17,877 bases of DNA from Sulfonitrofixus sp039714575. Its GTDB lineage: Bacteria; Campylobacterota; Campylobacteria; Campylobacterales; Sulfurimonadaceae. Under the pieces are notes generated by a model. That model was not told the origin of the DNA. It saw only the letters and a list, made by a program, of their open reading frames with translations, and made no database searches. Position 1 is the stretch's first letter, and each line of letters starts with the position of its first letter. The DNA is taken from contig JBDLJE010000053.1 in the NCBI GenBank assembly GCA_039714575.1, positions 1 through 17,877 on the forward strand, in the 5' to 3' direction. Shown here piece by piece: positions 1 through 7,130 of the stretch. The translations under genes were made by a program, and so were the position numbers.

Positions 1-758
1 TACTGGCACAAGCTGCCCTGTTCGCAAGCCTGAGCGTTGACGAGATCGTTAAAAAAGTCGATGAGCGTGATGACGGGGACAACGGCATCGGTACGATGAA
101 GATGATACTGATCGATAAACATAAAAACAAGCGCGTCCGCGACATGAAAAAGTACTCTAAAGACTTTGGCGAAGATATCTACAGCGCTATCTTCTTTTTA
201 AGCCCTAGTGACGTTAAGAACACGGCATTTTTGACATACGACTATGATGATGGTGCAAAAGACGACGACCAGTGGCTCTACCTTCCGGCTCTTAAAAAGT
301 CAAAGCGTATCGCCTCCAGCGACAAAAGTGCCTCGTTTATGGGGTCTGACTTTACCTACTCCGACATGACAAGCCGTACTATCGAAGATTATACATACAA
401 GCTTGCAAAAGAGTCAAAAGTAGGTACACATAAAGTATGGATCATCGAGTCTAAGCCTAAAAAACAGATCACGATCGATGAAACAGGTTACAGCAAGTCA
501 TACATGTTTGTACGCCAGGACAACTTCGTCGTTATCCGCGCCCTGCACTTTATGACCGACGGCGGTAAGAAAAAGTATATGGATGTGAAAAAACTTGAAA
601 AGATCGACGGTATCTGGGTCGCAACTGAGATCGAGATGAAGACTAAAAAAGGAAAACAGACACTTCATACGACTATTTTGAAGTTCAACGATGTCAAGTT
701 TAATCAAGGTCTGGACGACAACTTCTTTACTGTAAGACAGATCGAAAAAGGTATCTAA
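1..758 (+). CDS. LolA-like outer membrane lipoprotein-sorting protein (5' partial)
   Basis: The reading frame is open to the left edge, so the gene starts outside the window; the internal ATG at 96 is not taken as the start because the upstream codons read LAQAALFASLSVDEIVKKVD, which looks like the end of a signal peptide followed by the mature N-terminus. About 251 residues are present. The protein is rich in Lys, Asp and beta-prone stretches (DDQWLYLPALKKSKRI; WVATEIEMKTKKGKQTLHTT), typical of the LolA-like family annotated as outer membrane lipoprotein-sorting protein (PF17131-like). Members are periplasmic with an incomplete beta-barrel fold that can hold a lipid. The stop overlaps the start of the next gene (TAATG), so the two are translationally coupled. 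In other bacteria this pair sits in an operon with an MMPL/HAE3 RND exporter, which probably lies just upstream. Family assignment is good; the substrate is unknown. Confidence 0.75.
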   Translation, partial: LAQAALFASLSVDEIVKKVDERDDGDNGIGTMKMILIDKHKNKRVRDMKKYSKDFGEDIYSAIFFLSPSDVKNTAFLTYDYDDGAKDDDQWLYLPALKKSKRIASSDKSASFMGSDFTYSDMTSRTIEDYTYKLAKESKVGTHKVWIIESKPKKQITIDETGYSKSYMFVRQDNFVVIRALHFMTDGGKKKYMDVKKLEKIDGIWVATEIEMKTKKGKQTLHTTILKFNDVKFNQGLDDNFFTVRQIEKGI

Positions 759-2257
759 TGCGTTCACTCTCTTTAGTTCTCGCAGGATTGCTGCTTACTA
801 GCGGTGTCGCTTTCGCTGATGATCTTGAAGATGCTATGGACGGTTTTGACGAGCCGGCTGTTGAAACGGGTCTTGATGAAGATGCTCTAAGCGGGTTTGA
901 CGACGAAGAGAGTATTGACCTTACGGCAGTTGAGGAAGAGAGTAGTAACGACTGGTGCTCATTTAGCGGTTCTCTAAGCTTTTTGGGAGCATATAACTAT
1001 GCACAGAGTGATGCATCTGCTTTCGTAGCACCCGATGAGCCGATGGACTTTAGCGGTCTCTCCCGTGCCAAGACCAAACTCAACCTTGCTCTTGAGATGC
1101 GACATTCAGAGAGCTGGAAGTCACGTGTCGAAGTGATGGGCTGGTATGACGCTTCTTGGGCTATTAACGGACGTGACGACTATACTGATGATGTCCTGGA
1201 TGCCTATGAAAGTTTTTACGATGTCAAAGACGCCTATATCCAAGGCACGCTGAGCTCTTCTGTCGACATCAAGATCGGTCGTCAGATCGTTATCTGGGGC
1301 AAGTCGGACTCTATCCGTATTACCGATGTCATCAACCCGTTGGACAACCGTGAACCCGGTATGGTCGACATCGAAGACCTGCGCCTTAGCGAGACCATGA
1401 CCAAGCTCGATTACTACTTTGGCGACTATGGGCTGTCGGCTATCATCATCCATGAACCGCGCCTGCAGATCGAACCCGCCTTTGGTAGTGATTATCGTCC
1501 TAGAGATGGCTTTGGTGAAACACCTTTTGGACCAGCTGCACCAGATGCCATTTATCCAGACCGTTATGAACCAACATGGGCTCTGGAAAATACGCAGTTC
1601 GCCCTCTCTCTAGATGGCCGTTATAAAGGCTGGGATCTCTCCTGGTATGCCGCTAACGTCTTAAATGATCGTTTTGGTATAACCCCACAAGACAATAACA
1701 CTAGCTTAAGAACATATGACAAGATCTACATGGCAGGTGTTGCGACCAACATCGTCAGCGGATCCTGGCTTTATAAAGCAGAAGCTGCTTACATCATGGA
1801 CATCGACTACCGTAGTGTTGACGACAATAAAAATCGTCTCGATGCTCTTCTCGGTATTGACTACAGTGGTTTCGCCAAAACTGTTTTATCGCTTGAACTT
1901 GCGAATCGGCACATCTTTGACTATGAAGAGATAATGTTGCAAAACACCTTACTGAGTGCAACAGTTAGCTTTCCAGACTACGTAAGAGAGGACTCTGTAC
2001 AAGTCGCAGCCAGAGCATCCTACACGTTTGACCACGACAATGCTACTGTTACCTATCTTATCTCGATGATAGGCAGCAGTAACTTCACTTTCGAAGACGG
2101 TGGTTTCCAGCGTCTATGGATAGACTACAAACTCAATGATTCCGTGGCAGTGAACGCTGGTATTGTCGACTACATCGGCGGAGACGGTGTTGTACCGTTT
2201 TACAACACACTTGAGAACAACGACAGAGTCTTTGCAGAGTTGGTTTACAACTATTAG
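758..2257 (+). CDS. DUF1302-like outer membrane beta-barrel protein
   Basis: A 499-residue secreted protein. Residues 1-20 form a signal peptide (MRSLSLVLAGLLLTSGVAFA, cleavage before DD). Residues 21-66 are strongly acidic and contain a duplicated element, DAMDGFDE and DALSGFDDEE. The rest alternates aromatic and polar residues as in an outer-membrane barrel and ends in an aromatic residue (LVYNY). Segments such as DIKIGRQIVIWGKSDSIRI and DVINPLDNRE match DUF1302-type proteins, which accompany LolA-like proteins and HAE3 RND exporters and may form the outer-membrane part of a lipid or hydrophobe export or uptake route. The start codon overlaps the preceding stop by one base. Codon choice after about 1495 looks more A/T-ending than before it, which could be a domain boundary or recombination; I did not quantify this. 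Confidence 0.72.
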   Translation: MRSLSLVLAGLLLTSGVAFADDLEDAMDGFDEPAVETGLDEDALSGFDDEESIDLTAVEEESSNDWCSFSGSLSFLGAYNYAQSDASAFVAPDEPMDFSGLSRAKTKLNLALEMRHSESWKSRVEVMGWYDASWAINGRDDYTDDVLDAYESFYDVKDAYIQGTLSSSVDIKIGRQIVIWGKSDSIRITDVINPLDNREPGMVDIEDLRLSETMTKLDYYFGDYGLSAIIIHEPRLQIEPAFGSDYRPRDGFGETPFGPAAPDAIYPDRYEPTWALENTQFALSLDGRYKGWDLSWYAANVLNDRFGITPQDNNTSLRTYDKIYMAGVATNIVSGSWLYKAEAAYIMDIDYRSVDDNKNRLDALLGIDYSGFAKTVLSLELANRHIFDYEEIMLQNTLLSATVSFPDYVREDSVQVAARASYTFDHDNATVTYLISMIGSSNFTFEDGGFQRLWIDYKLNDSVAVNAGIVDYIGGDGVVPFYNTLENNDRVFAELVYNY

Positions 2258-2258
2258 A

Positions 2259-2273
2259 GCTCTTGCAAAGAGC
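2259..2273 (+). terminator. Weak hairpin after the DUF1302-like gene
   Basis: GCTCTT-GCA-AAGAGC forms a 6-bp perfect stem with a 3-nt loop two bases after the stop codon. The following bases are pyrimidine-rich (CCCTTCTCCCTCTTATCT) but lack a clean U-run, so termination may be weak or factor-assisted. Confidence 0.4.
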
Positions 2274-2298
2274 CCTTCTCCCTCTTATCTACTTTAAA

Positions 2299-2320
2299 GG
2301 CCTGTGTTATAATACAGGCC
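2299..2320. promoter_or_regulatory. Near-perfect 22-bp palindrome containing a -10 box, directly before the ATG
   Basis: Arms GGCCTGT (2299-2305) and ACAGGCC (2314-2320) are exact reverse complements. The central TTATAA is also self-complementary, leaving only one mismatched base pair in 22 positions. A consensus -10 box TATAAT lies at 2308-2313. The palindrome ends at the base before the ATG at 2321, and no ribosome binding site is present. A start site 7-8 bases after the -10 would fall on or next to the ATG, so the mRNA is probably leaderless. A homodimeric repressor bound here would cover the -10 and the start site. The regulator is not identifiable in the window. Confidence 0.6.
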
Positions 2321-2755
2321 ATGAAACCCGAACTGCCTACCTTTAAAGAAGCCCTGACAAACGCCTTTAAAACACTCTACACCATCGCTCCGATGCTGCT
2401 TGCCGTTATTGGTCTTGTCGGACTGTTTGAGACCTTTGTCACCCCTGAGATGCTGCACTCTCTCTTTAACGGCTCACCTCTATATGACACCTTGGTCGGT
2501 ACCTTTGTCGGCGGCGTCTCTGTCGGACAGCCGTTTCTCAGCTATATCATCGGCGGGGAGCTGCTTCATGAAGGGGTCTCCCTTTATGCCGTAACGGCAT
2601 TTATCCTCTCTTTTGTCACATTGGGATTAGTGCAGCTTCCTTTTGAGTATTCACTCTTTGGTCTGCGTTTCACCGTTGTTAGGAACATGTTAGCCCTGCT
2701 CTTTGCACTGCTGATCGCCTGGGCAACTGTCATAACCGTTGGACTGTTCTCATGA
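2321..2755 (+). CDS. Split permease, first half (COG0701/ArsP_1-like)
   Basis: A 144-residue integral membrane protein with about four hydrophobic segments (roughly 18-38, 55-75, 85-105 and 120-142). The segment GGVSVGQPFLSYIIGGELL followed by a further helix resembles one half of the COG0701 permease family (PF03773), which includes the organoarsenical exporter ArsP and many uncharacterised members. Full-length members are about 300-350 residues; here the function is shared with the next gene, whose start overlaps this stop by 4 nt (ATGA), so the two halves probably form a heterodimer. Expression likely starts at the TATAAT in the adjacent palindrome and gives a leaderless message. The substrate cannot be named; the Cys residues used by thiol/arsenic-handling members are absent. 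Confidence 0.7.
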   Translation: MKPELPTFKEALTNAFKTLYTIAPMLLAVIGLVGLFETFVTPEMLHSLFNGSPLYDTLVGTFVGGVSVGQPFLSYIIGGELLHEGVSLYAVTAFILSFVTLGLVQLPFEYSLFGLRFTVVRNMLALLFALLIAWATVITVGLFS

Positions 2756-3270
2756 ATAGCCCCAAAAGTAAAAAACCGCCGAACAGAAGCGGCTGGGTCA
2801 TGCTTGTTAGTGTTGTTATACTCTATGCAGCAGCTGCCGTTGTCAACAGTGCTGATGCCTATGAAGCGCTCACAAACAGCTTTAAGGTCCTAAAGACCAT
2901 TCTCCCGATCTTGCTAGTTGTCGTGCTTCTGATGGCCGTCATAAACAGTTTTATACAACCCAGGAAGATCGCAAAACATTTAGGCGAAGAGAGTGGTATG
3001 AAAGGGTGGGTCATCGCCCTGCTCGGCGGTCTGTTCAGTCACGGCTCCGGATATGTCTGGTACCCGATGCTCAGTGATCTGCGCAGACATGGGGTCAGAG
3101 ATGGTCTCACCGTTGCTTTTTTCTACGCCCGCGCCATTAAACTGCCGTGGCTTCCGATGATGGTCGGCTACTTTGGTACGGGCTTCACTATTGCCCTCAC
3201 CTTCTATATACTCCTGGGCGCACTCCTGCAGGGTCTTATTGCCGACAGGCTTTTATCGTCAAAAGGGTGA
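2752..3270 (+). CDS. Split permease, second half (COG0701/ArsP_1-like)
   Basis: A 172-residue membrane protein beginning with a basic cytoplasmic tail (NSPKSKKPPNRSG) and then about five hydrophobic segments. The stretch LLGGLFSHGSGYVWYPMLSDL followed by RRHGVRDGLTVAFFYARAIKLPW corresponds to the conserved loop-helix region of COG0701 permeases, with a Gly-rich loop before a membrane helix. It is coupled to the preceding half-permease by an ATGA overlap, which supports a two-subunit transporter. It converges with the cytochrome b561 gene, leaving only two bases between the stop codons. No substrate can be assigned from sequence alone. Confidence 0.7.
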   Translation: MNSPKSKKPPNRSGWVMLVSVVILYAAAAVVNSADAYEALTNSFKVLKTILPILLVVVLLMAVINSFIQPRKIAKHLGEESGMKGWVIALLGGLFSHGSGYVWYPMLSDLRRHGVRDGLTVAFFYARAIKLPWLPMMVGYFGTGFTIALTFYILLGALLQGLIADRLLSSKG

Positions 3271-3272
3271 TT

Positions 3273-3860
3273 CTACTTTATCTCATCCCCGTGGATCATC
3301 TTGGAGACAATACCCTCTTTCGTGGTCAATTCATGGCGCAGTACACCGCCAAGATGCATAACGACCAAGCCCAGAACACCGTACATCCCATACTCGTGGA
3401 TCTCTTTGACCCAATGTACGCCGTCTTTTGCAAACCCCAAGGCTTCATGAAAGTAGTAGAAGCCGCCGGTAAGGGTCATAAACATGATCGAGAAACAGAG
3501 CAGCAGATGCACCAGATGTTTTGGAAGCTCCTCTTTAGGAGCCTGCATCACTGTAATTATAGGTATCTGCGCACGTTTGGTTGCGATCATATAGAGGCGG
3601 ATAACAATAGAGATGGCCAAAAACAGACCAAGGATATAGTGCCACTCCCACATCGGCGCACGGATCGCCTTGGCGATCATCTTGGCCGTCTCAGCCGTGA
3701 TCTCAGTACCGGTCTCTGCCAGCTTGCTCTGAATCAATGCAGAGTTGTCACGCCAGCTCAAAAAGGTCTTTCTCAACAAAACGGTAAAAAGCAGCCCAAT
3801 GACCGAAAAGGCCATCATCCAGTGCCAAATACGATATAACAAAGTAAATTGAGGTTTCAT
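3273..3860 (-). CDS. Cytochrome b561-type di-heme membrane protein
   Basis: A 195-residue protein with four membrane helices (about 10-30, 70-92, 115-135 and 155-175) and histidines placed as in the cytochrome b561/hydrogenase b-subunit family (PF01292): H13 (RIWHW), H74 (WEWHY), H115/H118 (PKHLVHLL), H155 (KEIHEYG) and H169 (VMHLGG). Such proteins carry two b hemes and pass electrons between the quinone pool and a periplasmic or membrane partner. No partner oxidoreductase is adjacent, so the partner is unknown. A good ribosome binding site (AAGGAG, then CAGGT) precedes the ATG. The gene is divergent from the response regulator, and the shared 125-bp region holds one copy of the TGCTGCNGTTAA motif, so the regulator may also control it. 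Confidence 0.8.
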   Translation of the reverse strand: MKPQFTLLYRIWHWMMAFSVIGLLFTVLLRKTFLSWRDNSALIQSKLAETGTEITAETAKMIAKAIRAPMWEWHYILGLFLAISIVIRLYMIATKRAQIPIITVMQAPKEELPKHLVHLLLCFSIMFMTLTGGFYYFHEALGFAKDGVHWVKEIHEYGMYGVLGLVVMHLGGVLRHELTTKEGIVSKMIHGDEIK

Positions 3861-3918
3861 ACCTGCTCCTTATTTTAAAAACTTATAAGTACATAATACT
3901 CTTATCAAATAAGTATAA

Positions 3919-3938
3919 CGTTAAGTGCTGCCGTTAAG
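3919..3938. promoter_or_regulatory. Candidate response-regulator site A
   Basis: CGTTAAG (3919-3925) is repeated directly as CGTTAAG (3932-3938), flanking TGCTGC. The 12-mer TGCTGCCGTTAA at 3926-3937 recurs as TGCTGCNGTTAA at 5683 and 11048. Direct repeats are the usual site form for OmpR-family regulators, although the 13-bp period here is longer than the common 10-11. The site is 49 bp before the response-regulator ATG and about 60 bp before the divergent cytochrome gene. Confidence 0.55.
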
Positions 3939-3969
3939 ATGTCTCCTTTTAGCACTCTTGCAACACTTA

Positions 3970-3980
3970 TATACTACAAT
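3970..3980 (+). promoter_or_regulatory. -10 region of the two-component operon
   Basis: Overlapping -10-like hexamers TATACT (3970-3975) and TACAAT (3975-3980) lie only 5-15 bases before the ATG at 3986. No Shine-Dalgarno sequence is visible in AATAAGCG, so the leader is very short or absent. The candidate regulator site is centred about 50 bp upstream of the expected start of transcription, which is compatible with activation. Confidence 0.45.
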
Positions 3981-3985
3981 AAGCG

Positions 3986-4624
3986 ATGGCTAAAAAAATA
4001 CTCTTATTAGAAGATGACAAACTATTGGCAGAAACCCTGAAAGAGCTGTTAAGCAGTGAAGGGTATACGGTTACGCTCGTTTTAGACGGAGGCGCAGCTG
4101 CAGATGTTTCATATGAAGGGCAATTCGATCTCTACATTTTTGACATCAATGTCCCTGAGATCAACGGGCTCGAGCTGTTGGAAAGCCTACGCTCTGCCGA
4201 CGACAAAACACCGGCGATCTTTATCAGTGCTTTAGTCGACTTGAACTCTATCTCAAAGGGGTTTGAAGTAGGCGCAGACGATTACATCAAAAAACCGTTT
4301 TTTCCCGAAGAGCTGCTCATTCGTGTCAATGCCAAACTGGCACAGCAAGCGTCTGCGATCAACTATGATGGTCTCGAATATGATCCGCAGACAAAGGTGC
4401 TGCGCAAGGACGGCCATGTTATTGCTCTGGGCGAGGTACAAGAGAGGCTGTTCGATCTTTTTATCAACAACATCGATCAGGTGCTGGACAAAGCTGTTTT
4501 AATGGACAAGCTTGAAAAGCCCTCGGCAACCGCCCTTCGTGTCGCCCTGACTAAGCTCAAGCAGACCACTGGCCTGAACATTAAAAACCTTCGCGGCGTG
4601 GGGTACATTCTTGAGTCGCGTTGA
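3986..4624 (+). CDS. OmpR-family response regulator
   Basis: A 212-residue two-domain regulator. The receiver domain (1-118) has the acidic pocket E9/D10/D11, phospho-acceptor D53 (FDINVPEING), the switch residue S81 (FISAL) and K103 (YIKKPF). The C-terminal half is a winged-helix DNA-binding domain ending in IKNLRGVGYILE, the typical OmpR/PhoB wing signature. It is slightly short for the family (usually 220-240) because the linker and first strands are compact. The downstream histidine kinase overlaps its 3' end by 14 nt, so the two form a cognate pair. TGCTGCNGTTAA in its own promoter suggests autoregulation. The stimulus is unknown; the neighbours point to the cell envelope or a metal. Confidence 0.9.
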   Translation: MAKKILLLEDDKLLAETLKELLSSEGYTVTLVLDGGAAADVSYEGQFDLYIFDINVPEINGLELLESLRSADDKTPAIFISALVDLNSISKGFEVGADDYIKKPFFPEELLIRVNAKLAQQASAINYDGLEYDPQTKVLRKDGHVIALGEVQERLFDLFINNIDQVLDKAVLMDKLEKPSATALRVALTKLKQTTGLNIKNLRGVGYILESR

Positions 4625-5666
4625 GATAGAGTCTTTTGTAAAAAGCCTTCTGCTCTTTTTCAGCTCTATGAGCATTGTAATCACTACCCTCTTCTATATT
4701 AACTACACCAAAGAGGTCAAAGCCCTTGATGATGCCCTTTTCTCCGAGATGCGTCTCTGTAGTTTCGACTTGAAATGCACCCGTTTTACGATTGACTTTG
4801 TGCCGATGCAGCAACATGAACACTACACACTCCATAAAGATGCTACAGGACTAAACAGTTATTTCCCTATTCTAGGTGCCAATGAGTATCTTATGGCGTT
4901 CCATCTTCCGGCTGAGGAGTACAATCGTGAGCTGCAAGCCTTGCAAACTGCCGCCATTTTAGAGTTTGTTACCGTGTTGGCCGTTATCTTCATCATCTCG
5001 ATTCTGTTTTCACTCTATACGCTCTACCCGCTTCGCAACGCCCTGGTGCTCACCCAAGAGTTCATTAAAGATATACTGCATGACTTCAACACTCCCCTCG
5101 CCTCTCTGCGCCTTAACAGTGCCATGCTCAGGCGTGAGATCGGCGAGAACGACAAGGTCTCACGCATCGAACAGAGTGTTCAAAATGTACTTGATCTACA
5201 GCAGAACCTCCGTTCATACCTGCATGGCCATGCCGGTCAAAAAGAGGTGATCCCTCTCAACAAACTGATCCTAGAGAGAGTCTCCATGCTGGAGAGGAGC
5301 TATCCGGATATTACCTTTGACGTTGCAATAGGCTCTTCAGCGATCAAAACCAACAGAGAGGCCTTTATCCGTATTATCGACAACCTGCTGACCAATGCCG
5401 CCAAATACAATCGGGAAAACGGTTCCGTTTCAGTAACATTCGAGCAGAGTACAGCAACCCTGCGTGTCATCGACACAGGCAAAGGGATCAAAAACCCCAA
5501 ACGTATCTTTGAGCGTTTTTATAAAGAGCAGGAGCGCGGCATCGGCGTGGGACTGCACATCGTTAAAAAGCTGTGTGATGAGCTCAAGGTCAAGATCAGT
5601 GTCGAAAGCGAGGTCAACAAAGGAAGCACCTTTGGAGTGGATCTCTCTGCGCTAACAGTTGACTAA
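4611..5666 (+). CDS. Membrane sensor histidine kinase
   Basis: A 351-residue kinase starting at TTG (4611), 14 nt inside the regulator gene; the first ATG (4668) would start inside the first membrane helix, so TTG is preferred. Order: membrane helix 1 (about 10-31), periplasmic loop (about 33-113), membrane helix 2 (about 114-137), dimerisation domain with H157 in the H-box (DILHDFNTPLASL), then the ATPase domain with N-box N258/N262 (NLLTNAAKYN), G1 DTGKGI (288-293), F-box ERFYK and G2 GIGVGLHIVKKL (310-321). No clear HAMP domain is seen. The small sensor loop contains C50 and C56 (CSFDLKC), M66 and H69/H71/H75, which could bind a metal ion or form a disulfide. It pairs with the upstream OmpR-type regulator. 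Confidence 0.9.
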   Translation: MSRVEIESFVKSLLLFFSSMSIVITTLFYINYTKEVKALDDALFSEMRLCSFDLKCTRFTIDFVPMQQHEHYTLHKDATGLNSYFPILGANEYLMAFHLPAEEYNRELQALQTAAILEFVTVLAVIFIISILFSLYTLYPLRNALVLTQEFIKDILHDFNTPLASLRLNSAMLRREIGENDKVSRIEQSVQNVLDLQQNLRSYLHGHAGQKEVIPLNKLILERVSMLERSYPDITFDVAIGSSAIKTNREAFIRIIDNLLTNAAKYNRENGSVSVTFEQSTATLRVIDTGKGIKNPKRIFERFYKEQERGIGVGLHIVKKLCDELKVKISVESEVNKGSTFGVDLSALTVD

Positions 5667-5682
5667 CACTCTTATGCGAGAA

Positions 5683-5694
5683 TGCTGCAGTTAA
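5683..5694. promoter_or_regulatory. Candidate response-regulator site B
   Basis: TGCTGCAGTTAA is the second copy of TGCTGCNGTTAA, 33 bp before the ATG of the secreted Gln/Met-rich protein and 16 bp after the kinase stop. A second GTTAA half-site is not obvious here. The position is close to the ATG, so it may act at a promoter overlapping the kinase end. Confidence 0.5.
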
Positions 5695-5727
5695 AAACAG
5701 AGGGTAACTCCCTGCAAAGGAAATAAA

Positions 5728-6210
5728 ATGAAAACAACTACATTAAGCGCAGCAGCATTCATGCTACTGACCATGGTAACAGTGGGTATGGCAGATGATG
5801 TCTCTGTTGATGAACAGATTGCGGCCATTCAAGAGGCGCCGGCGCAAGAGCGTGTTCAATTAATGAACCAATTTAAAGTACGTTTGGCTACAATGAACGA
5901 AGCTGAACGCGAAGCAGCTATTGCACAGCTTCGTACACAAACGCGTACGCAAGCTCGTGTTGAAGAGGGTGCCGCTGAGGGCGAACAACTTCAAACGCGT
6001 ACTGAGACGCAGGCACGTGAACGTCTGAATGAAAATGAAGCGAATGCTGAAGCAGAGCTGGCAAAAACACGTACTATGACGCAAGAGCGCAGCCGTGTTA
6101 GTGAGATGCAAGAGGCTCAGCAGATGCAACAGTTGCAGCAGATGAATCAGATGCGACAAATGAACCAGATTCAAGATCAAACGAGCAAACTTAAAAGCAT
6201 CGAACAATAA
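5728..6210 (+). CDS. Secreted Gln/Met-rich helical protein, unknown function
   Basis: A 160-residue protein with a signal peptide (MKTTTLSAAAFMLLTMVTVGMA, cut before DD). The mature part is almost entirely polar and helix-forming. Residues 30-68 are Ala/Glu/Gln/Arg-rich. Three related octamers follow: TQTRTQAR (70-77), TRTETQAR (90-97) and TRTMTQER (114-121). The tail (127-147) is Gln-rich with M127, M133, M139, M142 and M145. This architecture suggests a periplasmic coiled coil, comparable in style to Spy/CpxP-type stress proteins, but no LTxxQ motif is visible and I do not recognise the family. A strong ribosome binding site (AAAGGAAATAAA) precedes the ATG. It lies 61 bp after the kinase gene and has its own copy of the putative regulator motif, so it is a likely target of that system. 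Met residues could bind copper or silver; this is speculative. Confidence 0.7.
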   Translation: MKTTTLSAAAFMLLTMVTVGMADDVSVDEQIAAIQEAPAQERVQLMNQFKVRLATMNEAEREAAIAQLRTQTRTQARVEEGAAEGEQLQTRTETQARERLNENEANAEAELAKTRTMTQERSRVSEMQEAQQMQQLQQMNQMRQMNQIQDQTSKLKSIEQ

Positions 6211-6260
6211 TTTTAGTCAAACGATATCGTAGCTATAGGCGGTGTTGTTATGGAGAGTAA

Positions 6261-7130
6261 ATGCTAAAAGCATTATCTGTTTTTTTACTATGTACACTAA
6301 GTCTTTCAGCCTATAGTGATTTTGATATGGATGGTGTTGATGACGCTCTAGATCGATGTCCCAACACATCCATGACTGAACTCGTGGATATGCATGGTTG
6401 TACCATAAAAAACCTCGAGGGTGACCATCATTTTGATGTTATCCTAGGTGCAAACTATTCACAGATCGATCCTACAACACAAGAGCAGACCGACACGTTT
6501 GCCGCCAGTATTCAAGCAGATTACTACTATAAAAACTTTTCAATTCAGGTCTCAGCTGCCTATTTTAACTCTGAGAGCACTATCGCCAGCAGCAGTGGAC
6601 AGACGGACACTTTTGTCGGTGCCTACTATCAGTTGTACCCTGCTGACGCTTTAAGTCTTCGTCTAGGCGGGGGTCTGTTGCTGCCGACCTATAAATCAGA
6701 CTTCAATAACAACAATCTTGACTACAGCGCATCAGCAAACCTGAGTTATCTGTTAAACAATTTCAACCTCTTTGGCAGCTACAGCTATACGGTGATCAAT
6801 GATGATGACTTCGGCTATACCGATGCTACCGTAATACCTACTGAAACAGTAGATATACGTTACCAAAATACCGGTGCTTTTAATATTGGTATAGGTTTTT
6901 ATCCAACGGCCAGACTCTATACCAGTCTGGCTTACAACCATAGTGATAGTATTTATGAGAAGATAGTGACGAATGGTGTTGCCGACACGATAGAACCCCT
7001 GCAAACAGCCTCTGCCTACATCTTCTACACCATCAGCAAAGAGCGGTTCGTAACGCTGAGCTATGCCTATGGGTTAAGTGATTCGGCCAGTGACCACTCT
7101 GCTGCCGTACGCATAGGGCACTATTTCTAA
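6261..7130 (+). CDS. Outer membrane beta-barrel protein with N-terminal TSP3 calcium motif
   Basis: A 289-residue protein with a signal peptide (MLKALSVFLLCTLSLSAYS). Directly after it, DFDMDGVDDALDRCPNT and a following VDMHGC match a thrombospondin type-3 repeat, a Ca2+-binding Asp-rich motif that is often N-terminal in OmpA-like or porin-like proteins of Gram-negative bacteria. The remaining 230 residues are alternating aromatic/polar strands (NFSIQVSAAYFNS; LSLRLGGGLLLPTY; ARLYTSLAYNHSDS) ending in RIGHYF, a C-terminal Phe typical of barrel proteins recognised by BamA. No OmpA peptidoglycan domain is present. The ribosome binding site is GGAG before TAAATG. The gene lies 50 bp after the Gln/Met-rich gene and may share its transcript. 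Its stop codon overlaps that of the convergent peptidase gene by 3 bases. The transported substrate is unknown. Confidence 0.75.
   Translation: MLKALSVFLLCTLSLSAYSDFDMDGVDDALDRCPNTSMTELVDMHGCTIKNLEGDHHFDVILGANYSQIDPTTQEQTDTFAASIQADYYYKNFSIQVSAAYFNSESTIASSSGQTDTFVGAYYQLYPADALSLRLGGGLLLPTYKSDFNNNNLDYSASANLSYLLNNFNLFGSYSYTVINDDDFGYTDATVIPTETVDIRYQNTGAFNIGIGFYPTARLYTSLAYNHSDSIYEKIVTNGVADTIEPLQTASAYIFYTISKERFVTLSYAYGLSDSASDHSAAVRIGHYF

Noticed and set aside
96..758. ATG at 96 as the start of the LolA-like gene
   Set aside because: The frame is open upstream to the window edge and encodes a signal-peptide end and mature N-terminus, so the gene is 5' partial.
3147..3839. 230-codon plus-strand ORF opposite the cytochrome b561 gene
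   Set aside because: It is the antisense shadow of a clear heme protein; its composition (many His, Gln, Arg) and lack of a ribosome binding site argue against coding.
5702..5714. AGGG-TAACT-CCCT hairpin before the Gln/Met-rich gene as a riboswitch or attenuator
   Set aside because: A four-bp stem without further structure or alternative pairing; it could form but there is no support for regulation.
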